Positions 17,364-25,721 of a stretch of DNA of 64,000 bases are shown piece after piece. Position 1 is the stretch's first letter, and each line of letters opens with the position of its first letter. The stretch covers positions 1-64,000 of the forward strand of contig NZ_JAUCYU010000008.1 of NCBI RefSeq assembly GCF_030373445.1, read 5' to 3'. The notes under the pieces are model-generated. The model did no database searches. It was not told where the DNA came from and saw nothing but the letters and a program-made list of their open reading frames with translations. The translations under genes and the position numbers were made by a program. Source of the DNA: Roseovarius sp. (GTDB taxonomy: Bacteria; Pseudomonadota; Alphaproteobacteria; Rhodobacterales; Rhodobacteraceae).

Positions 17364-18116
17364 CTATTCGCCCGCCGCGGCCTGCGGCTCGCCCGCATCC
17401 CAGCGCACCGAATAGTCGCCTTGCGAGATATTGCGGATTCGCTCGTCCGTCACCGCCTCCGGCCCCCGCTCGATGATGTAGAACAGGTACCACCGCCCCT
17501 GCATCCCGGCGCCGCGAAACCGCCGCCCGTCCTGCCCCGTGTCGGGCGCCGGGCGCGGCTTGGCATCGGTCACGTCATGCGGAACGGCGGCGCATTCATG
17601 CAGCACGCACCGCCGCGCATCCTTCCAGTAGCGCCACACCAGCTCCGGGCTGAACTGGTAGAACCCGTGCCCGGCCCAACCGGTGATCCCGTTGATCGAC
17701 AGGAATATCCCGCCCGGCCGCAACATGTGAAACACGTTATCCAGCGCCTGCGGCGTGTTGTAGACATGCTCCAGCGTGCCGCCATCGATGATCACGTCGA
17801 ACCGCCCGCGCAACTCGTCCGGCAACGGCTCGTTAAGATCATGCGTCAGGTCGCATTTCTCGTAAGGCGACGCATCCAGCGACATCGGCTCGGGAAACCC
17901 GATCTTCTTCAGGAAGGTTTCGCTGAACCCGTCCTCCTGCTCGTACTCGGGAATATCCGGGCTCAGCCCCGCCTGCCGCAGCTTTTGCCGCACGTAGCGC
18001 CGGAACTTGCCCTTGATGTGGAACTTCTGCCGGCCCAGCATCACGCAGTTTTCCTTGCCCTCGACCAGTCCGCGCGCGGCGATCAGCTGGCTGGCAAGCT
18101 GTGCGTCAATTCCCAT
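17364..18116 (-). CDS. SAM-dependent methyltransferase-like protein
   Basis: This 250-residue protein has a class I methyltransferase core: DLTHDLNEPLP at 89-99, FDVIIDGGTLEHV at 106-118 and MLRPGGIFLSING, the usual motifs II-III. Motif I (the glycine-rich SAM loop) is not obvious in the N-terminal half, so the fold is probable and activity less certain. GAGGTCGCC before the ATG acts as ribosome binding site. It is the first gene of a three-gene operon with the hydrolase-like and fusion genes, so it may methylate the same glycan. Confidence 0.7.
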   Translation of the reverse strand: MGIDAQLASQLIAARGLVEGKENCVMLGRQKFHIKGKFRRYVRQKLRQAGLSPDIPEYEQEDGFSETFLKKIGFPEPMSLDASPYEKCDLTHDLNEPLPDELRGRFDVIIDGGTLEHVYNTPQALDNVFHMLRPGGIFLSINGITGWAGHGFYQFSPELVWRYWKDARRCVLHECAAVPHDVTDAKPRPAPDTGQDGRRFRGAGMQGRWYLFYIIERGPEAVTDERIRNISQGDYSVRWDAGEPQAAAGE

Positions 18117-18392
18117 GGCGACCTCTACCGCTCCGTCCGGTGGCGCCCCTCGGGGGCCCGTCAAAACCATTACGCAGCGCGACATGCCTCGCGTCAACAA
18201 CCGCCGGCCCGTCACACCGGCCCCCGCACATGTGTTGACCGCCCCGCCCGTTCTTGCCGTGTCTTCGGGGCGCACTGCTCTCGCGGTTTGGATACGGCAG
18301 AGGCGCCTGACCGGTCAATACGCCTCGCACTCAACGGCTTACGTGGCGTTCGCGTCGTTGCCCTTTTGCCCGTGAAACCCGCCCCGGCAACG
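18117..18392. other. intergenic gap, no feature seen
   Basis: This is the space between the divergent-looking methyltransferase start and the clpB terminator. It must contain the promoter of the methyltransferase operon, but I could not pick a convincing -35/-10 pair. There is no ORF with coding character. Confidence 0.6.
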
Positions 18393-18421
18393 AAAAACCC
18401 CCGCCGTCTCCGGCGGGGGTT
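18393..18421 (-). terminator. intrinsic terminator of clpB
   Basis: On the minus strand AACCCCCGCCG, a 4-nt loop and CGGCGGGGGTT form an 11-bp stem, followed by TTT. It begins 8 bp after the clpB stop codon. Confidence 0.88.
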
Positions 18422-18428
18422 CCCGAGC

Positions 18429-21047
18429 TCAATGCACGACCGCGTCGTCAGGTCGTTCCCGGTTGGAACTCCCCACCCGGTCGCCGATGATCAGCCCGTC
18501 GGCCCCGGCACTCACCGGCACCGTGCCGCCGTCGAGGATATCCCCGGCCAGCAGCGCTTCGGCCAGCGGGTCCTGCAGCGCCTTCTGGATCACCCGCTTC
18601 AGCGGGCGCGCGCCATAGACCGGGTCGTACCCCTCGTCGGCCAGCCACTTCTTGGCATCCGCATCCAGCTCCAGCCGGATCTTCCGGCTTGCCAGACGCT
18701 TGGTCAGGCGACCCATCTGGATATCGACGATCCCGTCCATCTGGTCACGCGACAACCGGTCGAAGACAACGATCTCGTCCAGCCGGTTCAGGAACTCGGG
18801 CCGGAAATGCGACCGGACCGCATCCATCACGTCACGCTTGGCCGAAGCGGCGTCCGCGCCCTCGGGCAACTGGCTCAGCGCCTGCGACCCAAGGTTCGAC
18901 GTCATGATGATCAGCGTCTGCTTGAAGTCGACCCGGTGACCCTGACCATCGGTCAGAACACCGTCGTCCAGCACCTGCAACAGCACGTTGAACACCTCCG
19001 GGTGCGCCTTCTCGACCTCGTCGAACAGCACCACCTGGTAGGGCCGGCGGCGGACGGCCTCGGTCAGAACGCCACCCTCCTCGTAACCCACGTAACCCGG
19101 CGGGGCCCCGATCAGACGGGCGACAGCGTGCTTCTCCATGAACTCGCTCATGTCGATCCGCACCATCGCGCTGTCATCGTCGAACAGGAACTCGGCGACG
19201 GCCTTGGTCAGCTCGGTTTTCCCGACACCCGTCGGCCCGAGAAACAGGAAACTGCCCAGCGGCCGGTTCTCGTCGTTGAGACCCGCCCTTGCCCGGCGCA
19301 CCGCGTTGGCCACGGCCCGCACGGCGCTATCCTGGCCGATCACCCGCTTGTGCAGGTTGTCTTCCATGCCCAGCAGCTTCTCGCGCTCGCCTTCCAGCAT
19401 CTTGGCAGTGGGAATACCCGTCCAGCGCTCGACCACCTGCGCGATCTGCTCCGGCCGCACGGCCTCTTCCACCATCATGCCGTCTTCCTCGGCCTGCTCG
19501 GCCTCGGTCAACTGCTTCTCAAGCTGCGGAATGACGCCATAGGACAGCTCCCCCGCCTTGGCGAGGTTGCCCTCGCGCTTGGCGTGGTCCAGCTCGATCC
19601 GCGCGCGGTCAAGCTGCTCCTTCAGGTCGCGCGCGCTGGCCAGCTTGTCCCGCTCGGCCTGCCACTGCGCGGTCATCTCGGCGGATTTCTCCTGCAACTC
19701 GGCCAGTTCCTTCTCGAGCTTCTCGAGCCGGTCCTTGCTGGCGGCATCATCCTCCTTGCGCAGCGCCTCGGCCTCGATCTGCTTCTGCAGGATATCGCGG
19801 TCGAGCGCGTCAAGCTCCTCGGGCTTGCTGTCCACCTCCATCCGCAAGCGGCTGGCGGCCTCATCCACAAGGTCGATCGCCTTGTCCGGCAGGAAACGGT
19901 CGGTGATATAGCGGTTCGAAAGCGTCGCTGCGGACACAAGGGCACTGTCCGAGATGCGCACGCCATGGTGCAGCTCGTATTTCTCCTTGATGCCCCGCAG
20001 GATACTGATCGTATCCTCCACCGTCGGCTCCGACACCACCAGCGGCTGGAACCGGCGGGCCAACGCCGCATCTTTCTCCACGTGCTTGCGATACTCGTCG
20101 AGCGTCGTCGCACCGATACAGTGCAACTCACCCCGTGCCAGCGCCGGCTTGATCAGGTTGGCAGCATCCATCGCGCCATCCGTCTTGCCCGCGCCCACCA
20201 GCGTGTGCATCTCGTCGATGAACAGGATGATCTCGCCCGCGGCATTGGTGATTTCGTTCAGAACCGCCTTCAGCCGCTCCTCGAACTCACCGCGATACTT
20301 CGCCCCGGCAATCAACGCGCCCATGTCGAGCGACAACAGCCGCTTGTTCTGAAGGCTCTCCGGCACGTCGCCATTGACGATCCGCAGGGCAAGCCCCTCG
20401 GCAATCGCCGTTTTGCCGACGCCCGGCTCACCGATCAGAACGGGGTTGTTCTTGGTCCGGCGGCTCAACACCTGCATCGCCCGGCGGATCTCGTCGTCGC
20501 GGCCGATGATCGGGTCGATCTTGCCATCCTCGGCGGCCTTGGTCAGGTCGCGCGCGTATTTCTCAAGCGCCTCATAGGTATCCTCGGCACTCGCGCTGTC
20601 GGCGGTGCGGCCCTTGCGGATGTCGTTCACGGCCTCGTTGAGGTTCTGCGCACTCACCCCGCCCTGGTCCAGCGCGTCCTTGGCCGGGCTCTTCACCACG
20701 GCCAGTGCCGTCAGCAGACGTTCGACGGGAACGAAGCTGTCACCGGCCTTCTTCGCCAGCTTCTCGGCCTCGTCCAGAACCTTGCCGGTCTGGCTGTCCA
20801 TGTAGACCTGGCCGGCATCGCCCGTCACCTTGGGGATCTTGCCCAGCGACAGCTCAAGCGCCTGCACCACGCGTTGCGGCTGACCGCCCGCGCGCTTGAT
20901 CAGGTTGCTCGCAAGCCCCTGGTCGTCATCCATCAATGCTTTCAGAACATGTTCGGGCGCCAGTTTCTGATGGCTCTCCCGCATCGCGATCGTTTGCGCC
21001 GCCTGAAGAAAGCCACGCGACCGCTCGGTGAACTTGGACAAGTCCAT
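18429..21047 (-). CDS. clpB: ClpB, ATP-dependent protein disaggregase
   Basis: This 872-residue AAA+ chaperone has an N-terminal Clp-N domain (1-145), first nucleotide domain with Walker A GEPGVGKT near residue 205 and a long middle coiled-coil domain. The second nucleotide domain has Walker A GPTGVGKT near 610. With DnaK-DnaJ-GrpE it rescues aggregated proteins. The start was chosen at [12 protein letters not shown] because AAGGAG lies 8 nt upstream and this is the universal family start; an earlier ATG in the frame is not. A sigma-32 type promoter lies 82-110 bp upstream. Confidence 0.98.
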   Translation of the reverse strand: MDLSKFTERSRGFLQAAQTIAMRESHQKLAPEHVLKALMDDDQGLASNLIKRAGGQPQRVVQALELSLGKIPKVTGDAGQVYMDSQTGKVLDEAEKLAKKAGDSFVPVERLLTALAVVKSPAKDALDQGGVSAQNLNEAVNDIRKGRTADSASAEDTYEALEKYARDLTKAAEDGKIDPIIGRDDEIRRAMQVLSRRTKNNPVLIGEPGVGKTAIAEGLALRIVNGDVPESLQNKRLLSLDMGALIAGAKYRGEFEERLKAVLNEITNAAGEIILFIDEMHTLVGAGKTDGAMDAANLIKPALARGELHCIGATTLDEYRKHVEKDAALARRFQPLVVSEPTVEDTISILRGIKEKYELHHGVRISDSALVSAATLSNRYITDRFLPDKAIDLVDEAASRLRMEVDSKPEELDALDRDILQKQIEAEALRKEDDAASKDRLEKLEKELAELQEKSAEMTAQWQAERDKLASARDLKEQLDRARIELDHAKREGNLAKAGELSYGVIPQLEKQLTEAEQAEEDGMMVEEAVRPEQIAQVVERWTGIPTAKMLEGEREKLLGMEDNLHKRVIGQDSAVRAVANAVRRARAGLNDENRPLGSFLFLGPTGVGKTELTKAVAEFLFDDDSAMVRIDMSEFMEKHAVARLIGAPPGYVGYEEGGVLTEAVRRRPYQVVLFDEVEKAHPEVFNVLLQVLDDGVLTDGQGHRVDFKQTLIIMTSNLGSQALSQLPEGADAASAKRDVMDAVRSHFRPEFLNRLDEIVVFDRLSRDQMDGIVDIQMGRLTKRLASRKIRLELDADAKKWLADEGYDPVYGARPLKRVIQKALQDPLAEALLAGDILDGGTVPVSAGADGLIIGDRVGSSNRERPDDAVVH

Positions 21048-21128
21048 CCCATTTCTCCTTTTCACAAGCGTTACCCCTCTTGGCGCACCCAGCATTAGGC
21101 ATGCGTCTTTGAGGAACCTCGAATTCCG

Positions 21129-21157
21129 AAATGGGGGGCGGACGCGCGGTATTCAAG
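21129..21157 (-). promoter_or_regulatory. heat-shock (sigma-32, RpoH) promoter of clpB
   Basis: The minus strand reads CTTGAA (152-157 of this kilobase, i.e. 21152-21157), 15 bp, then CCCCATTT (21129-21136). Both hexamers match the sigma-32 consensus, and the site is about 80 bp upstream of the clpB start codon. Confidence 0.85.
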
Positions 21158-21327
21158 CAGCAGGGCACCGGAAAAAGCGCAAAAATCCACCGAACTCAAC
21201 CGCTTGTTCCGGCAATTTCGTGCCAATGCCGGCCCGCGCCGACGGAAAGGTGGAACTTTTCCGTAATACTTTACGTTTATACCACATGTATGCCGCTCCA
21301 CGCGGCCGCAACACAAGGATTAGTGCA

Positions 21328-21642
21328 ATGCTTATCGAGAAACTCGGCTTTGACGATGTCCGCTACAATCCGGAACTGTCGGCCTTCGAAGCGCTGGTAC
21401 AGATCAGGGAAGAGGGGGAGGTTTATTCCTATCCCGTCCATATCCTCGCGCCTCTGCACGCGGATTTCAACGTAATCACCAGGGGCCTCACCGATAAGGC
21501 CCTGCGCGCGCATCGCCACGCGCCTGAGCGCTCGATGCGCCTGCGCCGTGCCCCCGTCCCGGGCGAGGCCGCGCTGCAACTCGTGCCGAACGGCGTCGAA
21601 ACACCCCCGTTGCGTCGCCCCGGCGCTTCGCTTGCGGCCTGA
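21328..21642 (+). CDS. small conserved-looking protein of unknown function
   Basis: This 104-residue protein starts MLIEKLGFDDVRYNPELSAF, with an AAGGA ribosome binding site 8 nt upstream. The first 75 residues are a mixed alpha/beta sequence (ALVQIREEGEVYSYPVHI, HADFNVITRGL); the C-terminal 25 are proline/alanine-rich and probably disordered. There is no signal peptide or membrane helix. Divergent from clpB, it ends just before a strong hairpin and pyrF. I do not recognise a family. Confidence 0.72.
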   Translation: MLIEKLGFDDVRYNPELSAFEALVQIREEGEVYSYPVHILAPLHADFNVITRGLTDKALRAHRHAPERSMRLRRAPVPGEAALQLVPNGVETPPLRRPGASLAA

Positions 21643-21701
21643 AGGCGCGTCACAGGGGCTTGTCCCAGCCCGCTGACGCCCGACCCTTCCGCCGCAACCC
21701 G

Positions 21702-21731
21702 ACCCCCCGCGTCCCCGCTCCCGCGGGGGGT
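21702..21731 (+). terminator. GC-rich hairpin upstream of pyrF
   Basis: ACCCCCCGCG, a 10-nt loop, then CGCGGGGGGT form a perfect 10-bp stem, 60 bp after the stop of the preceding small gene. It is followed by TTG only, so it is a weak terminator or an attenuator for pyrF. Confidence 0.5.
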
Positions 21732-21791
21732 TGACCTGGCCCCGCTCCCCCGCGAGAAGGTTCCGACCCCGATCGCACAGGAGCGCCCGCC

Positions 21792-22481
21792 ATGTCCGAT
21801 GACCGCCTCATCGTCGCAATAGACCTGCCCAACGCCCTCGAAGGGCTTCAACTGACCGAGGCGCTGGGCAATGACGTCTCCTTCTACAAGATCGGGCTTG
21901 GCATGCTCACCGGCGGCGGGCTGGCTCTCGCCAACGAGCTCAAGCAGGAGCACGGCAAGCGCATCTTCCTCGACATGAAACTCTTCGACATCGGCGCCAC
22001 GGTCGAGAACGCCGTGCGCGGCCTGGCCCAGTTCGAACTCGACTTCCTCACCGTCCATGGCGACCCGCACGTGGTTCGCGCGGCCAAGGAAGGGGCTTCG
22101 GGCAAGGACATGAAGATCCTCGCCGTCACCATCCTCACCTCGCTCGACCGCGCCGATCTCGATGCCGGTCTGATGAAGGCGGGCGACGTGCCCGACCTCG
22201 TGGGCGAACGCGCCGCCCGCGCCTTCGAGGCCGGCGCCGACGGGGTGATCGCCTCGCCGCAGGAAGCGGCGATGATCCGCGCCCTGCCGCAATCCGAAGG
22301 CCGCCTGATCGTCACCCCCGGCGTCCGCCCCGTCGGCGCTGCCCTGGGCGACCAGAAGCGCGTCGCCACACCAGCACAGGCCCTGAAGGACGGCGCCGAC
22401 CACATCGTCGTCGGCCGCCCGGTCTGGGCCGCCGAAGACCCTGCCGCAGCGGCCCGCGCCATCTTGAGCGAAATCGCCTGA
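21792..22481 (+). CDS. pyrF: PyrF, orotidine 5'-phosphate decarboxylase
   Basis: This 229-residue enzyme catalyses the last step of UMP synthesis, decarboxylation of OMP. The catalytic D-x-K-x-x-D is present in FLDMKLFDIGATV, the first strand is VAIDLPN, and the phosphate loop GVRP plus the GRPVW end motif are all visible. Length is typical. AGGAG precedes the ATG. It is followed by two hairpins shared with the convergent NUDIX gene. Confidence 0.97.
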   Translation: MSDDRLIVAIDLPNALEGLQLTEALGNDVSFYKIGLGMLTGGGLALANELKQEHGKRIFLDMKLFDIGATVENAVRGLAQFELDFLTVHGDPHVVRAAKEGASGKDMKILAVTILTSLDRADLDAGLMKAGDVPDLVGERAARAFEAGADGVIASPQEAAMIRALPQSEGRLIVTPGVRPVGAALGDQKRVATPAQALKDGADHIVVGRPVWAAEDPAAAARAILSEIA

Positions 22482-22491
22482 CCCTGCCGTC

Positions 22492-22515
22492 GGAATGGGG
22501 GCCAGCCCCCATTCC
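22492..22515. terminator. hairpin between pyrF and the NUDIX gene
   Basis: GGAATGGGGGC, a 2-nt loop, then GCCCCCATTCC form a perfect 11-bp stem starting 10 bp after the pyrF stop codon. There is no T-run. It lies next to the CTTCTTCTTGG repeat and probably acts with it as a bidirectional terminator. Confidence 0.6.
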
Positions 22516-22529
22516 CCGGGATACTTGCC

Positions 22530-22562
22530 CCAAGAAGAAGCACACACCGCGCTTCTTCTTGG
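22530..22562. repeat. CTTCTTCTTGG inverted repeat (bidirectional terminator, copy 1)
   Basis: CCAAGAAGAAGC, a 9-nt loop, then GCTTCTTCTTGG form a 12-bp perfect stem. It is flanked by near-mirror ATACTTG and CAAATAC boxes. It sits exactly between the convergent ends of pyrF and the NUDIX gene. Related sequence recurs at 35329, 51411 and, degenerately, near 61006. Confidence 0.72.
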
Positions 22563-22571
22563 CCCAAATAC

Positions 22572-22994
22572 TCAAATCCGCAACGCCGCCACCCCCTCCA
22601 GCACCCGCGGCCGGAAATGCGGCACCGCCTCCGCCGAGGCGGCGAAGTCCTCGGGCGGCATCAGGAACCAGCCCTGCCCCTCATTGCCGAACCGCACTTC
22701 GGCCGCCCGCTCGGCAGGCAGGGCGGCGGCAAAGAACCACGCCCGGATCGGAATCGTGTAGAACCGTCGCCACGAAATCTCCGTGGGGGACAGCCGCAAC
22801 CCCAGCTCCTCGCGCAACTCCCGCAAGGCACAGTCTTCCGGGCCCTCCACCCCCTCGCGCCCGCCGCCGGGCAAGTCGAGCTGCCCCGGATAGGCAATCC
22901 CGTCGATATCGTCGCGCCGGATTACCGCCAGTTGCCCACCCAGCAGAAGGATGGTCTTCGCCCCGTCGAAGTCACGTTCCGGATCGCCTGTCAT
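22572..22994 (-). CDS. NUDIX hydrolase
   Basis: This 140-residue protein has a Nudix box of the form G-x5-E-x7-R-E-x2-E-E-x-G (GGREGVEGPEDCALRELREELGL), which binds the metal and cleaves nucleoside-diphosphate-linked substrates. The first strand is AKTILLLGGQLAVIRRDD. The substrate (an NTP, sugar nucleotide or ADP-ribose) cannot be assigned. The ATG at 22994 gives a family-typical length; sequence upstream in frame lacks coding character. Confidence 0.9.
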   Translation of the reverse strand: MTGDPERDFDGAKTILLLGGQLAVIRRDDIDGIAYPGQLDLPGGGREGVEGPEDCALRELREELGLRLSPTEISWRRFYTIPIRAWFFAAALPAERAAEVRFGNEGQGWFLMPPEDFAASAEAVPHFRPRVLEGVAALRI

Positions 22995-23101
22995 GGCCCG
23001 CCCCGCCGCTGACGTTTTCTGACCGGTGCCCTCACGTGCCCCGGTGAACTCTGGTCCGAAAACATGTAAGCTCGCCCCGACCCGACACAAGCGCCTGACA
23101 C

Positions 23102-24355
23102 ATGCCGTCTCTATGCCGCACCTGCCTGACCCGGTTCGACACCGGCGCCCGCTGTCCCGCCTGCCGCAGCCCGCGGGTGCTGGCGCATGACGAGCTTTAT
23201 TCCCTCTCCATCGCCCACATGGATTGCGATGCCTTCTATGCCAGCGTCGAGAAGCGCGACAATCCCGAGCTGCGCGACAAGCCCCTGATCATCGGCGGCG
23301 GCCGGCGCGGCGTGGTCTCCACCGCCTGCTATATCGCCCGCATCCGCGGCGTCCGCTCGGCCATGCCGATGTTCCAGGCGCTCAAGCTCTGCCCCGACGC
23401 CGTCGTCCTCAAACCGAGGATGGAGGTCTACGCCCGCATCTCCCGCGAGATCCGCGCGATGATGGAGGAGCTGACCCCCGACGTCGAACCCCTTTCCCTC
23501 GACGAAGCCTTCCTCGACCTCACCGGCACCGAGCGCCTGCACGGCGCGCCGCCCGCCGTGATGCTCGCCCGCCTCGTCAAGCGCATGCAGGACGAGCTGG
23601 GCCTCACCGGCTCGATCGGGCTCAGCCACAACAAGTTCCTCGCCAAGGTCGCCTCCGACCTCGACAAGCCGCGCGGCTTTTCCATCATCGGAAAGGCCGA
23701 AACGGCCGATTTCCTGCGCGACCGGCCGGTCAGCCTGATCTGGGGCGTGGGCTACGCCACCCGCACCGCCCTGGAAAGCGCCGGCATCCGCACCTTCTCC
23801 GACCTGCTGCGCTGGGACCGCGAAGACCTTACTGCGCGCTTCGGCTCGATGGGCGAACGCCTCTGGCACCTCGCCCGGGGACAGGATGCCCGCCGCGTCT
23901 CGGCCAATGCGCCGGTGAAATCCATCTCCAACGAAACCACCTTCTCCGAGGATACCGCCAGCCGCGACATCCTCGACGGCCATATCTGGCGGCTCTCCGA
24001 GAACGTCTCCGACCGGGCCAAGGCCAAGCGCCTCGCCGGCCGCGTCGTCACGCTGAAGCTCAAGCGCGCCGACTTCTCCACCCTCACCCGCCGCCTCGCC
24101 CTGCGCGACGCCACCCAGATGGCCGACACGATCTACCGCACCGCCACCCACCTGATGGAGCAGGTCGATCACAAGGCCCCCTACCGGCTGATCGGCGTCG
24201 GCATCTCGCACCTCGTGGTCGAGGACAGCGCCGACCTCTCCGGCGACCTTCTGGATCCGGAAGCCCGCGCCCGCGGCCTCGCCGAACGCGCCAGCGACGA
24301 GATCCGCCGCCGCTTCGGCAGCGACGCCATCATCAAGGGCCGTGCATTGCGCTAA
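23102..24355 (+). CDS. dinB: DinB, DNA polymerase IV (Y family) with N-terminal Cys4 motif
   Basis: This 417-residue translesion polymerase has AHMDCDAFYASVE (near 38-50) and SLDEAFLDLTG, which carry the catalytic carboxylates. The little-finger domain follows about residue 260. Residues 5-21 form C-x2-C-x9-C-x2-C, a putative zinc knuckle not present in E. coli DinB. The C-terminus lacks an obvious terminal QL-type clamp-binding peptide. It is divergent from the NUDIX gene. Confidence 0.95.
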   Translation: MPSLCRTCLTRFDTGARCPACRSPRVLAHDELYSLSIAHMDCDAFYASVEKRDNPELRDKPLIIGGGRRGVVSTACYIARIRGVRSAMPMFQALKLCPDAVVLKPRMEVYARISREIRAMMEELTPDVEPLSLDEAFLDLTGTERLHGAPPAVMLARLVKRMQDELGLTGSIGLSHNKFLAKVASDLDKPRGFSIIGKAETADFLRDRPVSLIWGVGYATRTALESAGIRTFSDLLRWDREDLTARFGSMGERLWHLARGQDARRVSANAPVKSISNETTFSEDTASRDILDGHIWRLSENVSDRAKAKRLAGRVVTLKLKRADFSTLTRRLALRDATQMADTIYRTATHLMEQVDHKAPYRLIGVGISHLVVEDSADLSGDLLDPEARARGLAERASDEIRRRFGSDAIIKGRALR

Positions 24356-24358
24356 GGG

Positions 24359-25222
24359 TTATTCCGCCGCCAGCGGCTGTTCCACCGGCCGCCCGATCGC
24401 GGCAATCTCGGCGATCACGCCGTCCAGCAACCGCTTGAACGTCCGGAACCGCGAATTCGGCCGAATCGATTGTTCGTCCATGTAGAGCGACCGGTCGATC
24501 TCGATCTGCACCGCGTGATGGCCGTTCGACGGCCGGCCATAATGCTGGGTGATATAAGCCCCGGCAAAGGGCGTGTTCCGCGTCACCACCAGCCCGGCGT
24601 CATAGAACGCCTCCTCGATCCGGTCGACGATCTGCTCGCCCGCCGCCGCGCCGAACCGGTCGCCCAGCACCACGTCGGGCCGGCGCACGCCGGAACGCGC
24701 CACCGAATCCATCGCCTCGTGCGGCATCGAATGGCAGTCGATCAGGATCGCCTGCCCGAACTGCCGCTGCGCCTCGGTCAGTTGCAGGCGCAGCGCGGCA
24801 TGATACGGGCGCCAGTAGGTCTCGATCCGCCGGTCCGCCTCGGCCCGGCTGATCTTGCCGGTATAGATCACCTGCCCGTTCGCCACCACGCGCGGCACCA
24901 CGCCCAGCCCCGAGGCCACGCGCGGATTGTGCCCCGCCTTGCGGACCCCCTCGATCAGCGCCGGGTCAAGCTCGTCCGCGCTGCGGTTCAGGTCGACATA
25001 GGCCCGCGGCACGGAGGCGCACAGCAACGGCGCGCCATGCGCGGGCGCGCTTTCGAACAGGTCATCGACGAAAGCATCTTCCGAACTGCGGATCGCGTGT
25101 TCGTTCAGGGCCGACTGCCTCAGGAAACTGCGCGGATAATCCCGCCCGCTATGCGGCGACGCGAATACAACCGACGTGGTGCGCCGCTCGGGGTGGGTGA
25201 TCTGGAACGCAAGCCTGTGCAT
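24359..25222 (-). CDS. N-formylglutamate amidohydrolase family protein
   Basis: This 287-residue protein has VVFASPHSGRDYP, ILIDCHSMPHE and GDRFGAAAG, the metal-binding pattern of the FGase (HutG-like) family. A later NTPFAGAYITQHYGRP matches the same family's C-terminal histidine region. Members hydrolyse N-formyl-L-glutamate in histidine breakdown, but no other hut gene is present here, so the true substrate may differ. It is convergent with dinB, with 3 bp between their stops. Confidence 0.87.
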   Translation of the reverse strand: MHRLAFQITHPERRTTSVVFASPHSGRDYPRSFLRQSALNEHAIRSSEDAFVDDLFESAPAHGAPLLCASVPRAYVDLNRSADELDPALIEGVRKAGHNPRVASGLGVVPRVVANGQVIYTGKISRAEADRRIETYWRPYHAALRLQLTEAQRQFGQAILIDCHSMPHEAMDSVARSGVRRPDVVLGDRFGAAAGEQIVDRIEEAFYDAGLVVTRNTPFAGAYITQHYGRPSNGHHAVQIEIDRSLYMDEQSIRPNSRFRTFKRLLDGVIAEIAAIGRPVEQPLAAE

Positions 25223-25274
25223 CGAACCTCCTGCTCGACCGCATCATAGACCGAAATTGCACTTCTAAAAGCCC

Positions 25275-25303
25275 TTGATCCCGTTTCCGACTCCTTTTAT
25301 AGA
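25275..25303 (+). promoter_or_regulatory. promoter of tRNA-Val
   Basis: TTGATC (25275-25280), a 17-bp spacer and TATAGA (25298-25303) lie 67 bp upstream of the tRNA. A small hairpin CCCCAA-TTTA-TTGGGG (25331-25346) lies between promoter and tRNA. Confidence 0.6.
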
Positions 25304-25369
25304 CCTCCCTCACCGGCGCGGATTTCCGCGCCCCAATTTATTGGGGTGCTGGTTCGTTTCGGTATTCAT

Positions 25370-25444
25370 GGGCGATTAGCTCAGTGGTAGAGCACTTCGT
25401 TGACATCGAAGGGGTCACTAGTTCGAACCTAGTATCGCCCACCA
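25370..25444 (+). tRNA. tRNA-Val (anticodon GAC), CCA encoded
   Basis: A complete 75-nt cloverleaf: acceptor GGGCGAT pairs with ATCGCCC, the D arm is GCTCAGTGGTAGAGC, the anticodon stem is CTTCG/CGAAG with loop TTGACAT (anticodon GAC), and the T arm is CTAGTTCGAACCTAG. ACCA is encoded. It reads GUC/GUU valine codons. rpmJ follows 81 bp downstream with no terminator between, so they may share a transcript. Confidence 0.97.
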
Positions 25445-25525
25445 TGAATTCACTGTTCCGCACCCTGCGGAACGCCCGCGAAACCAAGGCGCTGGCCCGC
25501 GCCGCGACCAAAGAGGAGAGGACCG

Positions 25526-25651
25526 ATGAAGGTCAAGAACTCGCTCCGTTCGCTCAAGAACCGGCACCGCGATTGCCGCGTCGTGCGCCGCAAAGGCCGC
25601 GTCTACGTGATCAACAAGACCCAGCGGCGGTTCAAAGCCCGCCAGGGCTGA
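25526..25651 (+). CDS. rpmJ: ribosomal protein bL36
   Basis: This 41-residue basic protein, [18 protein letters not shown]..., ends [11 protein letters not shown]. It has a single cysteine, so it is the zinc-free (C-minus) form of L36 usual in this family, and binds 23S rRNA in the large subunit. GAGAGG precedes the ATG. It is followed by a strong intrinsic terminator. Confidence 0.96.
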   Translation: MKVKNSLRSLKNRHRDCRVVRRKGRVYVINKTQRRFKARQG

Positions 25652-25676
25652 GCCTTTCCGGCAACGGATTTTCAGG

Positions 25677-25703
25677 AAAACCCCGCCTCCGGGCGGGGTT
25701 TTT
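25677..25703 (+). terminator. intrinsic terminator of rpmJ
   Basis: AAAACCCCGCC, a 4-nt loop, then GGCGGGGTTTTT: a 7-bp GC stem extended by A-T pairs with a T-run, 26 bp after the stop codon. Confidence 0.9.
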
Positions 25704-25721
25704 CGTCGTGAATGCGCCCGG

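Noticed and set aside
5408..18116. Recent horizontal acquisition of the glycan block
   Set aside because: Composition and codon use look the same as the neighbours and no integrase, IS or tRNA junction is present; older transfer cannot be excluded.
17355..21098. A 1247-codon open frame on the plus strand over clpB and neighbours
   Set aside because: It is antisense to clpB and crosses gene boundaries; its His/Arg/Pro-rich composition is typical of shadow frames opposite high-GC genes.
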